This document shows, piece after piece, positions 45,780 through 56,879 of a DNA stretch of 64,000 bases. Within the stretch, counting starts at the first letter, position 1. Each line of letters opens with the position of its first letter. Below the pieces are notes generated by a model, which had not been told where the DNA came from, did not search any database, and was given only the letters and a program-made list of their open reading frames with translations. A program made the position numbers and the translations under genes. Source of the DNA: Sesamum alatum (lineage: Eukaryota; Streptophyta; Magnoliopsida; Lamiales; Pedaliaceae); NCBI GenBank assembly GCA_034509735.1, contig JACGWO010000011.1, positions 11,255,866 to 11,319,865 of the forward strand, in the 5' to 3' direction.

Positions 45780-46927
45780 CTGTACCCCCCTCTGATGCAT
45801 TTAATTTCTTTGCCGTGCTTGCCCCCATGGTGCATGGGGATAAAATAATTTCTTTTTGTTGTTTTTTTTTTAATGTTGTTACTGCTTATTCCCTCCACCC
45901 CCCAAGACGGTTTGGCTTGGGGGGTTTTGCTATGATATACCTTTTGCTTTGCTTCATATGGATGCCTTTATGCCTCTGGTGATAGGGGTCTGCCCGCCCC
46001 AGGCATGTTTTTTTATAGTTCCAGAAAAAGGAGATAGAATAGTTTTGCTGATGAGAATACCTGAGGTAAGAAGTGATTTTCTTCCTCTCTGGGGGGGCAT
46101 TAAGTATGCCTTGATTTGGCTTCAGGTTTTGCTACCTCTATCTGGGTGTGACTGCCTGAAAAAATAGGATTTACTTCACCTGAACACCTACATTAAGGCA
46201 TGATTTGTTTTTATGATGTGCTTGCAAAGTGACAAGGCATGCTTGAATGCCTGCAAGGTGGCAGGGCTTATTCGACTGATTGCCTGCAGTGCAATAGGGC
46301 TTTTTTGAAGGAGTGTCTACCATGCAATAGGGCTTATTGGATGGACTTCCTGCAATGTGGCAGGCTTGTTGGATAACCTGCATGCAAGGTGACAGGGCTT
46401 GATAGATGGCCTGCCTGCAATGTGACATAGCTTGTTAGATGGGTTGCCTGTAATGTGGCAGGGCTTATTCCAAGACATACCTGCCAAGAAAATGGGATTG
46501 TTTAGCACGAAGGGCATATTTGTGATGAGGAAGATTTTACCTTTCCTGGACTGTCTTGTAAGGGCCTTTCTTGATAGTAGGTAGTGGTATAAGTAGGGGT
46601 CCTGCTTTTATGTAGGAGAAAGGCGAAGAAAGGCCCCCTGAGGGCTTCGCTCTATTATTTACTTGGGGGGTTCCCACTTTAGGAGGAAGATATCCTTCTG
46701 TGTAGGCCCTACTTTGGAAAGCGAGATTAGTCTTTCGTTGGGGAAGGCACGAAGATGTCCTTCTCCAAATGGGCCCGCCTGCACGGGAGGGGAGCTTATG
46801 CGAAGAATCTTTTGAGATTGTGTATGTTCCATGAGCGAGGGAGCGGGTGTCCGCCTTCATCCTCTAATTCATATGCTCCATTGCCAGAATTCCCCTAACT
46901 TTGTAAGGTCCTTCCCATGTAGGGTCC
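45220..46927 (+). repeat. Tandem duplication, unit 1
   Basis: About 1.71 kb, repeated as 46928-48598. Both units run from CCCCACACT and AGCAGTTCCTGGCCTCATA to GCCAGAATTCC and CATGTAGGGTCC. Each contains the C-terminal part of the antisense ORF, a 33-bp minisatellite, and the inverse of the integrase C-terminus (minus strand, [10 protein letters not shown]). Differences are scattered, so the duplication is not very recent. Confidence 0.85.
46195..46490 (+). repeat. 33-bp minisatellite, first array
   Basis: Degenerate repeats of the type AATGTGGCAGGGCTTGTTGG plus ATGACCTGCCTGC, about 33 bp each, several copies of varying length. A second array in the other duplication unit lies at about 47930-48150. 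Confidence 0.7.
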
Positions 46928-48598
46928 CCCACACTGGAAGGCAAGCAGTTCCTGGCCTCATACTGGGAGAGCTGCATCTTGGAGTACAAGAAGTCTGAAA
47001 ATTTTTAGAAAGAGATGGCTAACGTGGCAGGGTCGTTCCTGAGGTATGGCTTTGAGCCCTACTAGGAATTGTTTGTGGGGCAAGATTATCCTCCGGCGGG
47101 GGCGGATCTTTCTTTCCTGGACTATGAGGAGGTTCTGAAGAAGGCCCCGAACCCCTTTGCTCCTTCTCCCCTCGAGGCTGAACCTTCCCCCTTGATCTAG
47201 GTAACAAGTTTACCCGATTCTCTTCCATTTTACTTGAAATTTTTGGGCTAATGATGACATGGCCGGTTTCAGATGAGGAACTGGATCAAGTGTTGGAGAC
47301 AGTGATGGGGAGATCCGAGCCATGGAAGGAGGAGATGTTGAGGCTCCGGCCAACGAGTCCCCTGCGACTGATCTAGCCCCTTCAACCGAGCCTGCTGATG
47401 TTGTTCCCCCCCTCCCCTGAGCCGAAAGCCTTGAAAGAGCCTGAGAAGACCCCACCTGTGGCGAAGGATGATTGACTGTACCCCCTTCTGATGCATTTAA
47501 TTTCTTTGTTGTGCTTGCCCCCATGGTGCATGGTGACGAAACAATTTCTTTTTGTTGTCTTTCTTTTTTTCTTTTGAATCTTGCTACTGCTTCTCCCCAC
47601 CTTCCCCTAAGCCGGTTTGACTTGAGGGGTTTTGCTATGATATGCCTTTTGCTTTGCTTCATATGGATGCCTTTATGCCTCTGGTGATTGGGGCCTGGCC
47701 GCCCCAAGCATGTTTCCTTATAGTTCCTGAAAAGGGAGATAGAATAGTTTTGCTGATGAGAATACCTGAGGTAAGAAGTGGCTTTCTTCCTCTCTGGGGG
47801 GCATTAAGTATGCCTTGATTCAACTTGAGGTTTTGCTGCCTTTATCTGGGTGTGACTGCCTGAAAAAGCAGGATTTATTTCATCTGAACACCTGCATTAA
47901 GGCAGGATTTGTTTTTAAGATGTGCCTGCAAAGTGACAAGGCTTGCCTAAATGTTTGCAAGGTGGCAGGGCTTATTCGACAGACTGTCTGCATTGCAGCA
48001 ATGCTTTTTTTGAATGGGTGTCTGCCATGCAGCAGGACTTATTGGATGGACTGCCTGCAATGTGGCAGGGCTTGTTGGATGACCTGTCTGCAATGTGGCA
48101 GGGCTTGTTGGATGGATAGCTGCAGTGTGGTAGGGCTTATTCCAAGGAATACCTGCTAAGAAAATGGGATTGTTTAGCACCAAGGGCATATTTGTGATGA
48201 GGAGGGCTTTACCTTTCCTGGACAGTCTTCTAAGGGCCTTTCTTGGCAGTAGGTAGTGGTATACGTAGGGGTCCTACTTTTATGTAAGAGGAAGGCGAAG
48301 AAGGCCCCATGAGGGCAGGGCTCTATTATATACTTGGGGGGTTCCCACCTTAGGAGAAAGATATCCTTCTGTGTAGACCCTGCTTTGGAAAGCGAGATTA
48401 GTCTTTCGTTGGGGAAGGCACGAAGATGTCCTTTTCCAAAGGGGCCCCGCCTACACGTGGGGGCTTATGCGAAGAATCTTTTGAGATTGTGTATGTTCAA
48501 TGGGCGAGGGAGCAGGTGTCCACCCCCATCCTCTAATTCATATGCTCCATTTGCCCAGAATTCCGCTAACTTTGTAGGGTCCTTGCCATGTAGGGTCC
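46928..48598 (+). repeat. Tandem duplication, unit 2
   Basis: About 1.67 kb, second unit of the duplication. This copy is continuous with the rest of the integrase at its right edge, so it holds the original integrase end. The antisense ORF tail copy at 47265-47475 is frameshifted. Confidence 0.85.
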
Positions 48599-49740
48599 AG
48601 CTTGCCATCTAGCTTTGATGCTTCCATCTTTTGGAGCACCAAGTCGCCGACTTGGAACCCACGGGGCTTAACCCGCCTATTGTAGGCATTGATCACTATT
48701 TTTTTGTATCTTTGCATTCGGAGGAAGGCTTTTTCTCTGAGCTCCTCGATGAGATCGAGATTCTCGTTAAGTAGATTATTGTTATTATCTTCCGAATAAC
48801 ACATTATCCAGTGGGAAGGCATACCTCAGCTGGTATTACAACATCCGTCCCGTAAACTAGGAAAAAGGGGCTTTTGCCCCGTAGAATTTCTAGGCGTGGT
48901 TCAATAGGTCCATAGGACATTAGTGAGCTCTTCGACCTAGTTGCCCCCTGCTCTGTCGAGTCTTCTTTTGATACCTTGTAGGAGGGCGCAGTTGCTGACC
49001 TCCACTTGATCCTTGGCTTGAGGGTGAGCTACAGAGGTGAATCTTCGTCTAATTCGTAACCCCTTTCACCAATCTCGTATCTTATTTTCTTGAAATTGTC
49101 GTCCATTGTTTGAGATGATTTCACGAGAGAGCCCGAAGCGACATATGATATTCTTCCACAGGAATTTCATGACCTCTCCCTCGGTAATGCGGTAGAGGGG
49201 TTCGGCTTCCACCTATTTTGTAAAGTAGTCTATGGCTACCAGCAGGAATTTTCGTTGCCCAGGGGCCATGGGGAATGACCCACAATGTCCATCCCCCATT
49301 GAGCAAAAGGGTATGGGGCCAGCAATGTGGCCAGTGGTTCAACAGGTTGATGTATTAGAGAGGCATGCTTCTAGCACCTCTCGCTCTGTTTAACCAGGGC
49401 CTTGGCATCTTACTTTATTGTAGGCTAGAAGTATCTTGCTCTCAAGGCCTTGTTGGCTGGAGCCAACACTCCTATGTGTGATCCACAACATCCCCCATGA
49501 AACTCTTTTAAGACATGTATCCGTCCCTCTTGTGACAGACATCTCAGGGGAAATGCGTGAAGGATTTCTTGTACAAGGTGTCTCCCACCAGGAGGAAACG
49601 GACGACCCGCTTCTTCAAACAGGCATCCTCCCATCTGTCTGTAGGGAGGCGACCTTCCTTTAGCCAATCCAAGATAGGTTGCCCCCAGTCCCCCTCAGGG
49701 AGTATGGCCTGAACCTCTAGGGCGACATCGGGCTTTGGCA
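48460..49740 (-). pseudogene. Gypsy integrase (pol C-terminal half)
   Basis: Minus-strand parts in order: H2C2 zinc-binding region (about 49573-49430, IHVLKEFHGGCCGSHIGVLA), catalytic core (about 49330-48830, with YFTKWVEAEPLYRITEGEV), then the C-terminal part (48822-48538, RRVKPRGFQVGDLVLQKMEA and LDPTWQGPYKV). The end (GAYELED ... [10 protein letters not shown]) lies at about 48540-48460. Several stops and frameshifts lie in the core, so it is not functional. Confidence 0.75.
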
Positions 49741-49948
49741 TCCGCCTAGTTTGGCAGTCATCTATGGTGCTGGCCAACTTTGACAAGTAGTCGGCTTTGT
49801 TGTTCTCTTCTCGAGGGATTTGAATGAGTTGGAAGGTGTCAAACTTGGTCTTCCATTCCCCTATCCTTTGAAGATATTACTTCATACTTTCCTCCTTGGC
49901 TTCGGTATATTTCCTCAATTTGCTTAATGATGAGCTGAGAGTCAGATA
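49544..49948 (-). pseudogene. Gypsy RNase H C-terminal fragment
   Basis: Minus-strand fragment starting [14 protein letters not shown] near 49948, followed after a frameshift by LIQIPREENNKADYLSKLAS, the typical end of a gypsy RNase H, and the linker to the integrase. Upstream sequence is lost at the inverted junction. Confidence 0.7.
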
Positions 49949-50275
49949 TAACGTAATTTTAGGAAGACCCAGTTTGAACTCATTTCAGGCTATAGTGTCC
50001 ACCTATCACCTGAAGATGAAATTCCTGACAGCATGTGGGTTGGCAAAGTATGTTGCGATCAGAAGGTTGCAAGAAGATGTTATAACTTATCCCTGAAAAA
50101 GGGTGAAGGAAAAAATGCAAAGATTAAGAGCAAAATAGGGATTGATCACCCAATGGGAGAAACGGACACCTTGAAAAAGTCAAAACCCGAGCGGATAGAA
50201 CCTCCTGAGGAACATAAGACAATTGAATTGGTACAAGGGGAACCAAGCAAAACAACTAAGATCGGTTCGCGCATG
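49946..50275 (+). pseudogene. Gypsy protease-reverse transcriptase linker fragment
   Basis: Plus-strand reading [20 protein letters not shown], then after a frameshift [20 protein letters not shown], then ELVQGEPSKTTKIGSRMT. These are the conserved blocks after the protease and before the reverse transcriptase in Tat-type gypsy pol. The fragment is cut at both ends. Confidence 0.7.
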
Positions 50276-50680
50276 ACCTCGAACCTGGTCCACATGGCTT
50301 TATCTTGGAGACTCGGCATCGGATATGGTTCGGGTCGTCAGCCCGGGTCGGGTCGCATGACCCAACCCGGTAGAATTATGGGCGGATCTTAAGGCTTTTA
50401 GGGGAATTTGGCCCTTTTCAGGGCTATTTGTGCCTTTTTCAGGTATGTAGGTTGCACCCCCATTATTAGCCCCCCACTTCTTCTGGTGTAAATATTTACA
50501 TTAGAGGAAGTCAAAAAGTCGCTTCGCGAAATGTCACCTCTTACAGCCGTCGAATATAGTCCACGTGTCCACATCTTGATGCTTTTCAGACAGGCGCACC
50601 TTGCCATGTTGGCCTCCTATATATAGGAGGCTCATTTGACCTATTCCCTTCTCTCCTCTTAGTTTTTTTTTTTTTTTTTT
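50276..50680 (+). repeat. LTR-like fragment with palindromic TATA
   Basis: GC-richer stretch with CCACGTGTCC and the palindrome GCCTCCTATATATAGGAGGC (50612-50631), similar in layout to the LTR at 61418 (CGACCCGACCCGGG, CCACGTGGACC, TATAAATA). It ends in a poly-T run at about 50660-50681. Ends are not defined. Confidence 0.45.
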
Positions 50681-50681
50681 T

Positions 50682-51260
50682 GACTAGATGTTGCATCAGA
50701 TACCTCTATTGTTGCGCCCTTTTCAGGCGCCTCTCCACTATCTACTTCCCTGGGCTCCGCTTCTATCGCTCTCTCTCTTTGAACAGTTGTCTGTTCATAG
50801 TGTCACAAGCAACTGGGGTTGCAGTTCTCCTCTCATATTCTACTAAAGCATTCCTACTCCCTCTCCTACTCACTTCATCAATCATTCTTTGGAGTTCATC
50901 CTTGGTGAGACGGATGATCTGATCACTTTGCTTTTGTGGGGGTTCGTCATTGTTCCTCGACCCTTGTTCTCTCCTAGATGGTCTTTCCATCCCAAACTAC
51001 AAATACTCTTCTCAGATTTCCCATAAACGAAGCCAAATTGATCCAGGTCGCTACCTGCGATCTCTAGTGAGGACCCTACTAAGCAATCTTGGAAGCTCCC
51101 CGGACTAAGTGTCCCTGAGAAGAAAAAAGCACGTCAGGCTAGCCGGGATGGTCCTTGGCTAAATCCCTCCGATGCTTAAGTCAGTATAGGTCGAGATGAC
51201 AATATGACGATCCAATGTAATAAATGCGGTCGAATATAATTCAAGTAACTTACCATAAAT
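50682..51260 (-). mobile_element. Gypsy 5' end fragment: LTR, primer-site remnant, gag start
   Basis: Minus strand: 51260-51040 matches the end of the LTR at 61418 (TGACTTAAGCATCGGAGGG shared), a decayed primer site follows (near 51030), then the gag start at 50990-50763, with MERPSRREQG and DELQRMIDEVSRRGSRNALV parallel to the gag at 61939. It is a fragment of the same family as the 61.4-kb element, inverted. Confidence 0.65.
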
Positions 51261-51861
51261 GTTGTGGGGTACGTATATTTGTAAGGCCAAGTGTTAGTTC
51301 ATTTGAAAATAAATATATTGACTGATTAAATGAGACGAATCTTAGAAAAAGAGCTACACTTTTCGGTAAATATTGAGAATTAATTACTTACAAATGAATG
51401 ATCCACATATATTTCTTTGGTAGATGCACATGAGACTTGACTACGGACTTATGTTAGCACAATAATCCATGCATGCATGCAGTTTGAACAGAAAGAATCC
51501 ACTGTAAAAAGGGTGATCGTCTGACGATTTTGAGTGTAATAGCAACACAACAGCTTTGCAATCAGAGAGTTTTTCCTTCGTAAATTGTTATTAATTGATA
51601 TAATATATATTAGGGTGAAAAGTAATTAAAGCTGCTATTCGTGTAGGGTTTTGTGCTGTTAATTTATCGTCTTGTTGTTTCTAACTTTCTGCTGCTCCTG
51701 TTTTGATTTTTGTGTTGTAAAGATGCGTCGGAAAAGCAATTATTCCAGTAGCTTCAGACTACATCAACTACTTTCATTCATTTCATGTACACTGCGATAT
51801 TATTAAAAAAAAATCATTATTAATATATTAAGCAAAATAGAGGATAATAGGGGGTGCAAAA
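51261..51861. other. Intergenic, no gene seen
   Basis: No recognised gene or repeat. A short ATGCATGCATGC run is at about 51470-51481. Confidence 0.35.
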
Positions 51862-52126
51862 CACTACAAGAAAATAGCTTAATAGCAATCAAAAAATTTA
51901 TTGCTGAAATCAGTGTCGAGCTAATTAGCAAGTAAAATTCTTGTTGCTAATAATATATATTTTAAACAATTCGTTGCGAAATTTGTTAGCAAGTAAATTT
52001 TCGTTACTAAATTCATTAGCAAGTAAATTTTGTGTATTAAATAATGCATTAGCGACGAAAATTTTATTTGCAAATTAGCTCGATGTCGATTTTTTTTCGT
52101 TGTTATTGAGCGTTTTTCTTGTAGTG
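51862..52126 (+). mobile_element. CACTA-type MITE, family C
   Basis: A 265-bp element from CACTACAAGAAAATAGCTT to CGTTTTTCTTGTAGTG, a near-perfect inverted terminal repeat. The flanks (AAA and ATA) give only a weak 3-bp duplication. Interior TTAGCAAGTAAATTTTCGTT blocks match 16748 and 35676. Confidence 0.8.
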
Positions 52127-52178
52127 ATATGCCAATTACCCTAAATATAAGTAATTTGCACCTTTTTTATTTTTTTGG

Positions 52179-52710
52179 ATGATTACACGTAGACTCCCCT
52201 GACGTTGGTGTAATTACACGTCGATCCATTGTGATTTGAGAAATTACATTTAGTATCATTGATGTTTGTTTCTGCCTAACGAATAAATCCCCTAATTAGT
52301 TTTAAAAAAAGGTTGAATGAAAATTCATATTTACCCATAATTGATTTATTCCTGATTTATTATAGGTCAAATAATTTTTTTAAACCAACTACCTTTATAA
52401 GGGTAAAAATTTGCATCCTCATGCATTAGCGAAGTCTGTCAAAAAAGATTTGTTTGGTTATATGGGTAATTTGCTCATTTTTTAATATCGCATTGGGTAA
52501 TTTGCATTAAACCTATAAACAATTGTGGGTAAATATGAATTTTCATTAAATTTTTCCTGCTATTATCAACAAATTAGTGAATTTTGGCTAATTGATGGAT
52601 CAATTTGTTAGATGAAAACAAACGCTAGGAGTATTAGACGTAATTTCTCAAATCACAAACAATTTATATGTAATTACAACAAATTTCAGGAGAGAGCGTG
52701 TAATTATCCC
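52179..52710 (+). mobile_element. MITE family D copy
   Basis: About 530 bp, from GATTACACGTAGACTCCCC to the inverted GTGTAATTATCCC. Shares TATCAACAAATTAGTGAATT and CAATTTATATGTAATTAC with 13208 and 26854. Non-coding. Confidence 0.6.
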
Positions 52711-52976
52711 TTTTTTTACTTCTCATCATCGATCATCTTGATCTCTTCTAATCTAGCGTTATCTTCGTCTTCTCTTCCAAACTAGGGCTTGCAGATTTCT
52801 TCGTCCCCTCTTCGGAAAGATTGAATGTTGAACTAAAATCTACAATATTGAACTTTGTGAATCAACCATGGTAGCATGTGATTATGTGAAGCTCCAAAAT
52901 ATGGTATGCATTTTCTACTTATCTTTTTTTTTATCATCTTGTGATATTAAAATTATACATTGTAACATAAAAATGT
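52711..52976 (+). other. Unique sequence, possible gene 5' fragment
   Basis: Leader-like CT-rich text (CTTCGTCTTCTCTTCC, GGGCTTGCAG) precedes ATGGTAGCATGTGATTATGT at 52868. The frame runs 12 codons to AAAATATG followed by GTATGC, a possible 5' splice site. Nothing downstream continues it. It may be a captured exon or a coincidence. Confidence 0.2.
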
Positions 52977-53287
52977 GGGAAAATTGTATTTTGCGTCCCA
53001 TAACTTACACCGTATGCGATTTGGTCCCATTGATGAAATTCGTTAAAATGTTAACGGAAGGAGCACGTGCATGGGACTAAAATTGCAACGTTTGTGGACT
53101 TATGGGACTAAATTGCAACGTTTCATTAGATGTGACTTATGCTTTCGTTAAATTTTTAACGGATTTTGTCAATAGGACTAAAATTGCAACATTTGTGGAC
53201 TTATGGGATTAAAATTGCTACGTCAACAATTAATAGGATCAAAGTAAAAAATAGTATAAATTATGGGACGTAAAATACAATTTTCCC
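52977..53287 (+). mobile_element. TIR element family E, shorter copy
   Basis: 311 bp, ends GGGAAAATTGTATTTTGCGT and ACGTAAAATACAATTTTCCC inverted. Lacks about 100 bp of the copy at 39484. Confidence 0.8.
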
Positions 53288-53463
53288 TAAAAATGTCATG
53301 GGTATTATTGTCGAAGAGTAGGAGATGAGTGAGAGGTAAATTTGGAAAGTGAAGTTCTATATAGTAACTCTATGTTTTCCCATCTACATATTTGTTAAAA
53401 ATACAAAATTGGCCCCGCTATTTTTTTACTTTGTATTTTCCTGTAGAAACCTCACTAGAAATT

Positions 53464-53738
53464 CACTAGAAGAAAATTTACTATTAGCTACATTTTTTAT
53501 TGGTTTTGAGATAACACCATGGTAAATAATTATTATTGTCCATGATTAAATAAAAATCGTTGCAAAAAACCTAGATTATCCACAATGAAAATTATTTTTG
53601 CCATGGCTATGAGCCATAACAAATATTTTAGCCACACTCACAAAAACCACAGCTAACAACTGCTGCGTGACTGTGGTGAATGACTATTAACTACTGCTAT
53701 TTTTTTAGCCATTGTTAAATGTTAATCTTCCTCTAATG
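53464..53738 (+). mobile_element. CACTA-type MITE, family B
   Basis: A 275-bp element from CACTAGAAGAAAATTTAC to TTAATCTTCCTCTAATG with a 3-bp duplication ATT (53461-53463 and 53739-53741). Interior inverted ACCATGGTAAATAATTATT-type blocks. Confidence 0.8.
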
Positions 53739-53741
53739 ATT

Positions 53742-54746
53742 GTCAATTAATATATATTTTTAATAATAATATTGCATTCCTCTAAAAAATGATAACATTG
53801 ATTTAATTATCAATATTCATTTTTTTTGGTCATTAATATATTTTTTTTTTATTGTAGTTAAAGAAAGTATTAGGAATACCAAACTTATGGATAAAATTTA
53901 ATAATTTTATTCTCTGTTATATAAAACCCCATTGGAGCTAGGGTACTTGTATGAACAATGCCTGAGGCTCTGAGCTAAAGATAAAATTCCAGTTTCCATG
54001 AAAAGCACCTCAAATAAGATCATGCGTAGGCTCATAGCGATCAGGATTTATCAGAATTCAGATGTGACATTACATATAGTCAATTAATTATAATAATTTC
54101 TGACTATTTTCCTTTCTTTTTTTCATCTAAATAAAAAGGCCAAATTACATAGATCTTTTCAAAATTTGGTCTAATTATATAAAACAATCTATATTCTTTT
54201 CGAAATTATAAGTACACCCTCTTGTAATTTACGTCAAGACGTGTATTTGTAAAAATTTACCCCTAAATAGAGTTATTATACATGTGATTACAACTAAAAT
54301 CTCAAAACTATACTAATAATTTTTAAAGCATAAATAATAATAATAATAATTGTGTATAATTAAATCTAGCATCAAGGGGTTGATGTAATTTACCCAAATA
54401 AAAATGTTGCCATATATGCACTAATAAACCACTACTTAAGATTGGATGTGAGATACCTATTATTACTTCCTGCATCGAAATATTATAGGTTTAGACTATA
54501 ATGGATTCTAAATGAAATTTGAAAAGATTCTATATTTCTGTATTATTGCTTTTAAAATTGTGGTTCATAAGTAGTAGTGTTATATCATTATGTTACTGCA
54601 ACGATAGCCCTGGAAATAAAAAATATTATGAAGCACGAAAATACAAATTAAAAAAGAATAATTCTATTTGGAGTTGTTTCAAGTATGTTTTGAAAAGTTT
54701 AAAAATTTGTATTGAGAAATGTTGGAAAAAGGATGGATAAAAATAA
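53742..54746. other. Intergenic, no gene seen
   Basis: AT-rich. 53920-54070 is unique, more GC-rich text without a recognised product. Confidence 0.35.
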
Positions 54747-55176
54747 GGGTAAATTACAGCTATTTCTCCTAAGATTTGACATAATTATGAATACCCCCTC
54801 ATTGTTTGAAAAATTATAAATACCCGCATGAGGTTTATAACCGTCTAACAAATAACCCATTTATATTCATTTTTATAGGTGAACTGACCAAAATGCCCTT
54901 ATGCATTTTAATTATTCTTTATTTAATTCTTAAAATTTTTTTGAACTACAATGCGAATGAAGAGATTTTTTAAGTTTTTTATACAGAGGAACAATAAATG
55001 TAATTTGCTTCGGCTGATTTTTCTACAATTTTAATAAAAAATTCAAGTAAAAAATGGTCAATTTCAGGCCTTTAGTTAAAAATTACAAACCTCAGGGGAA
55101 TATTTATAATTTTTAAAACAATGAGGGAGTATTTATAATTACGTCAAATCTTAGGAGAGGTGGCTGTAATTTACCG
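54747..55176 (-). mobile_element. MITE family A, full copy, reversed
   Basis: A 430-bp copy in reverse orientation (interior AACAATAAATGTAATTTGCT), same orientation as the partial copy at 1-205. Ends GGGTAAATTACAGC and GCTGTAATTTACCG. Confidence 0.85.
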
Positions 55177-55399
55177 TAAAAATAAATTTCACATGTACAA
55201 ATTTATATGCGCACTAACGTACTATTGGACACATTGTTACATAAATGTTAATTTGGTGAACTTGTACGTAGTAGCAGAAATATGTAAACCACGTATCCGA
55301 ATCTAACTCGTTTACAAGTCTTTAGCCTATTGGATCAAAACAACATTTTTCTTTTCATCAACAAGACCACTCACACTATGATGTTGCTTACAAATTTTT

Positions 55400-56530
55400 G
55401 TGACCCAACCTCTTGCGCACGATGTTAATTTTCCTTTGCCGTCTCGTGAACGGGTATTGCCGGTGGAAAAATGAGGCAAAAAGAGCTGAATCTGGTGTCT
55501 AAATGCATTTGCTGCCACAGATCTGAAACTCTCCCTCATTCATTCCTCCAAAGCACGACTGTTTAGCAAGGGTGGGCATGTTTGCTTATTTCTTTAGGTA
55601 TAGTTACCTTCAATTGATTCGGTTCAATTAATGTTGGGGCATATTCAGTTGTTGATTCCTATGCTTATTTTGTCGTTTACTTGGGGAATGGAAACGATGC
55701 CAAGCATTAGGCGCGACCGTTCCAACCAAAGGAAATCATACGACGTGTGTTAAGTCACCTCCGCATCTTATACAAGATAAGAACTTTCAAATAGGCACAT
55801 TGGGAAGGTGATTGGGAAGTGGCGAATCAACTTGGTTTTGGCTTTGTTGAATCCCGGAAACCTAGGCCTAAGTTCGTCTGTTGCATTCCTCTTGAAATGG
55901 GATGGTGAAAATTAAATTGCGACCATGCATTGAGGTGTAGCTTGGGTGATGCCGGTAGCGGTGGAGTTTTGAGAAACGTTGATGGCTGGGGTGTCTTGGC
56001 GTTTTATGAGTATGTTAGTGAGGCCACCAACACTTCTGTTGAGTTATTTGCTATTTGTAAGAGGCCTGGAGCTTTGAGCTGAGAGGGGCTGGCGGCGGGT
56101 GTGGGTGGAGACCGACTCCATGGATGTTTTGCACATTTATGCAGAACGATGAGGCGCATTGGCATTTGCAGCACTTACTGATGCGATTGAGGATCATTAG
56201 GAGGCAATTGGATCTTCGTTTCACACACATATCGGGATGGGAACCAGATGGCCTGGGGATTCGTTGGCCAATGTGGCCAGTGACGAGAAGACATGTCAAG
56301 TGATTGAGCAATAACATATTAAGGGACGTTTGTATAGTTTAATTGTAATAGACATGATCTTTCATAGTTTTAGATTCTGATTTTGGTTTTGGAATGTAAG
56401 GTAGTAAATACTCCTTGTTTACAACTTTCTAGTGCTTGTATGAACGTCTTTGAGATTTTTGATATTTTAATAAATGGGTAGGTGTTTTCCGAACTCCCCC
56501 AGGCACAAGTTGCTTTTGATTAAGAAAAAT
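55400..56530 (+). pseudogene. LINE ORF2 3' end: zinc-finger-RVT and RNase H domain
   Basis: The plus strand in several frames gives the end of a plant LINE polyprotein. A zf-RVT-like part lies at about 55470-55560 (LNLVSKCICCHRSETLPHSF). A linker follows, then an RNase H domain at about 55917-56313: the first Asp in NCD, GSGGVLRNVDGWGVLAFYE, the Glu in TNTSVELFAI, the Asp in WVETDSMDVLHIYAE, and the end LANVASDEKTCQVIEQ. Frameshifts and stops separate these pieces. The reverse transcriptase is not present upstream, as expected for a 5'-truncated LINE. Confidence 0.75.
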
Positions 56531-56879
56531 GGGGGAAGATCACTCGCACGAACTTATGTCATCTTCTAGATCACCATGATGTACCTTGCTCCAATTGATG
56601 TGCAAATCACAACACGCATTCCTCGTTTAATTTGGTGGATCATTATCAAATAGACCTACTTGTTTATACAACTCAAATCTATGGAGTTTTTGGTTATGTT
56701 TCAAGAAAAGTAGTAACAATATAATCTATGGAATTTTTGGTTATGTTATGGAGTATATCAGAATTTGGAAGCAAGAAAAAGTAGTAACAATATAATTAAC
56801 AAAATTAAAATTGTATTTAAAATATACATACAAATTTAAGAAAATAAAAACAACAAAACCCGACCCTAATCTAGATCGG
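56531..56879. other. Spacer between LINE and CACTA remnants
   Basis: Unique sequence. The 3' terminus of the CACTA element is expected near here, but no CACTA motif with a matching partner was found. Confidence 0.35.

Larger units (their letters stand above)
42480..49948 (-). mobile_element. Ty3/gypsy retrotransposon, Tat-like, 5'-truncated, with antisense extra ORF
   Basis: Read on the minus strand: RNase H (about 49948-49750), integrase (about 49740-48460), a spacer with a plus-strand extra ORF (43477-45779), polypurine tract (42941-42932) and 3' LTR (42931-42480). Gag, protease, reverse transcriptase and 5' LTR are missing: the element stops at a junction near 49946 with a plus-strand gypsy fragment. 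Extra ORFs, sense or antisense, between integrase and 3' LTR are known from the Tat lineage. Many stops and frameshifts and a 1.7-kb internal tandem duplication show it is dead. Confidence 0.7.
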
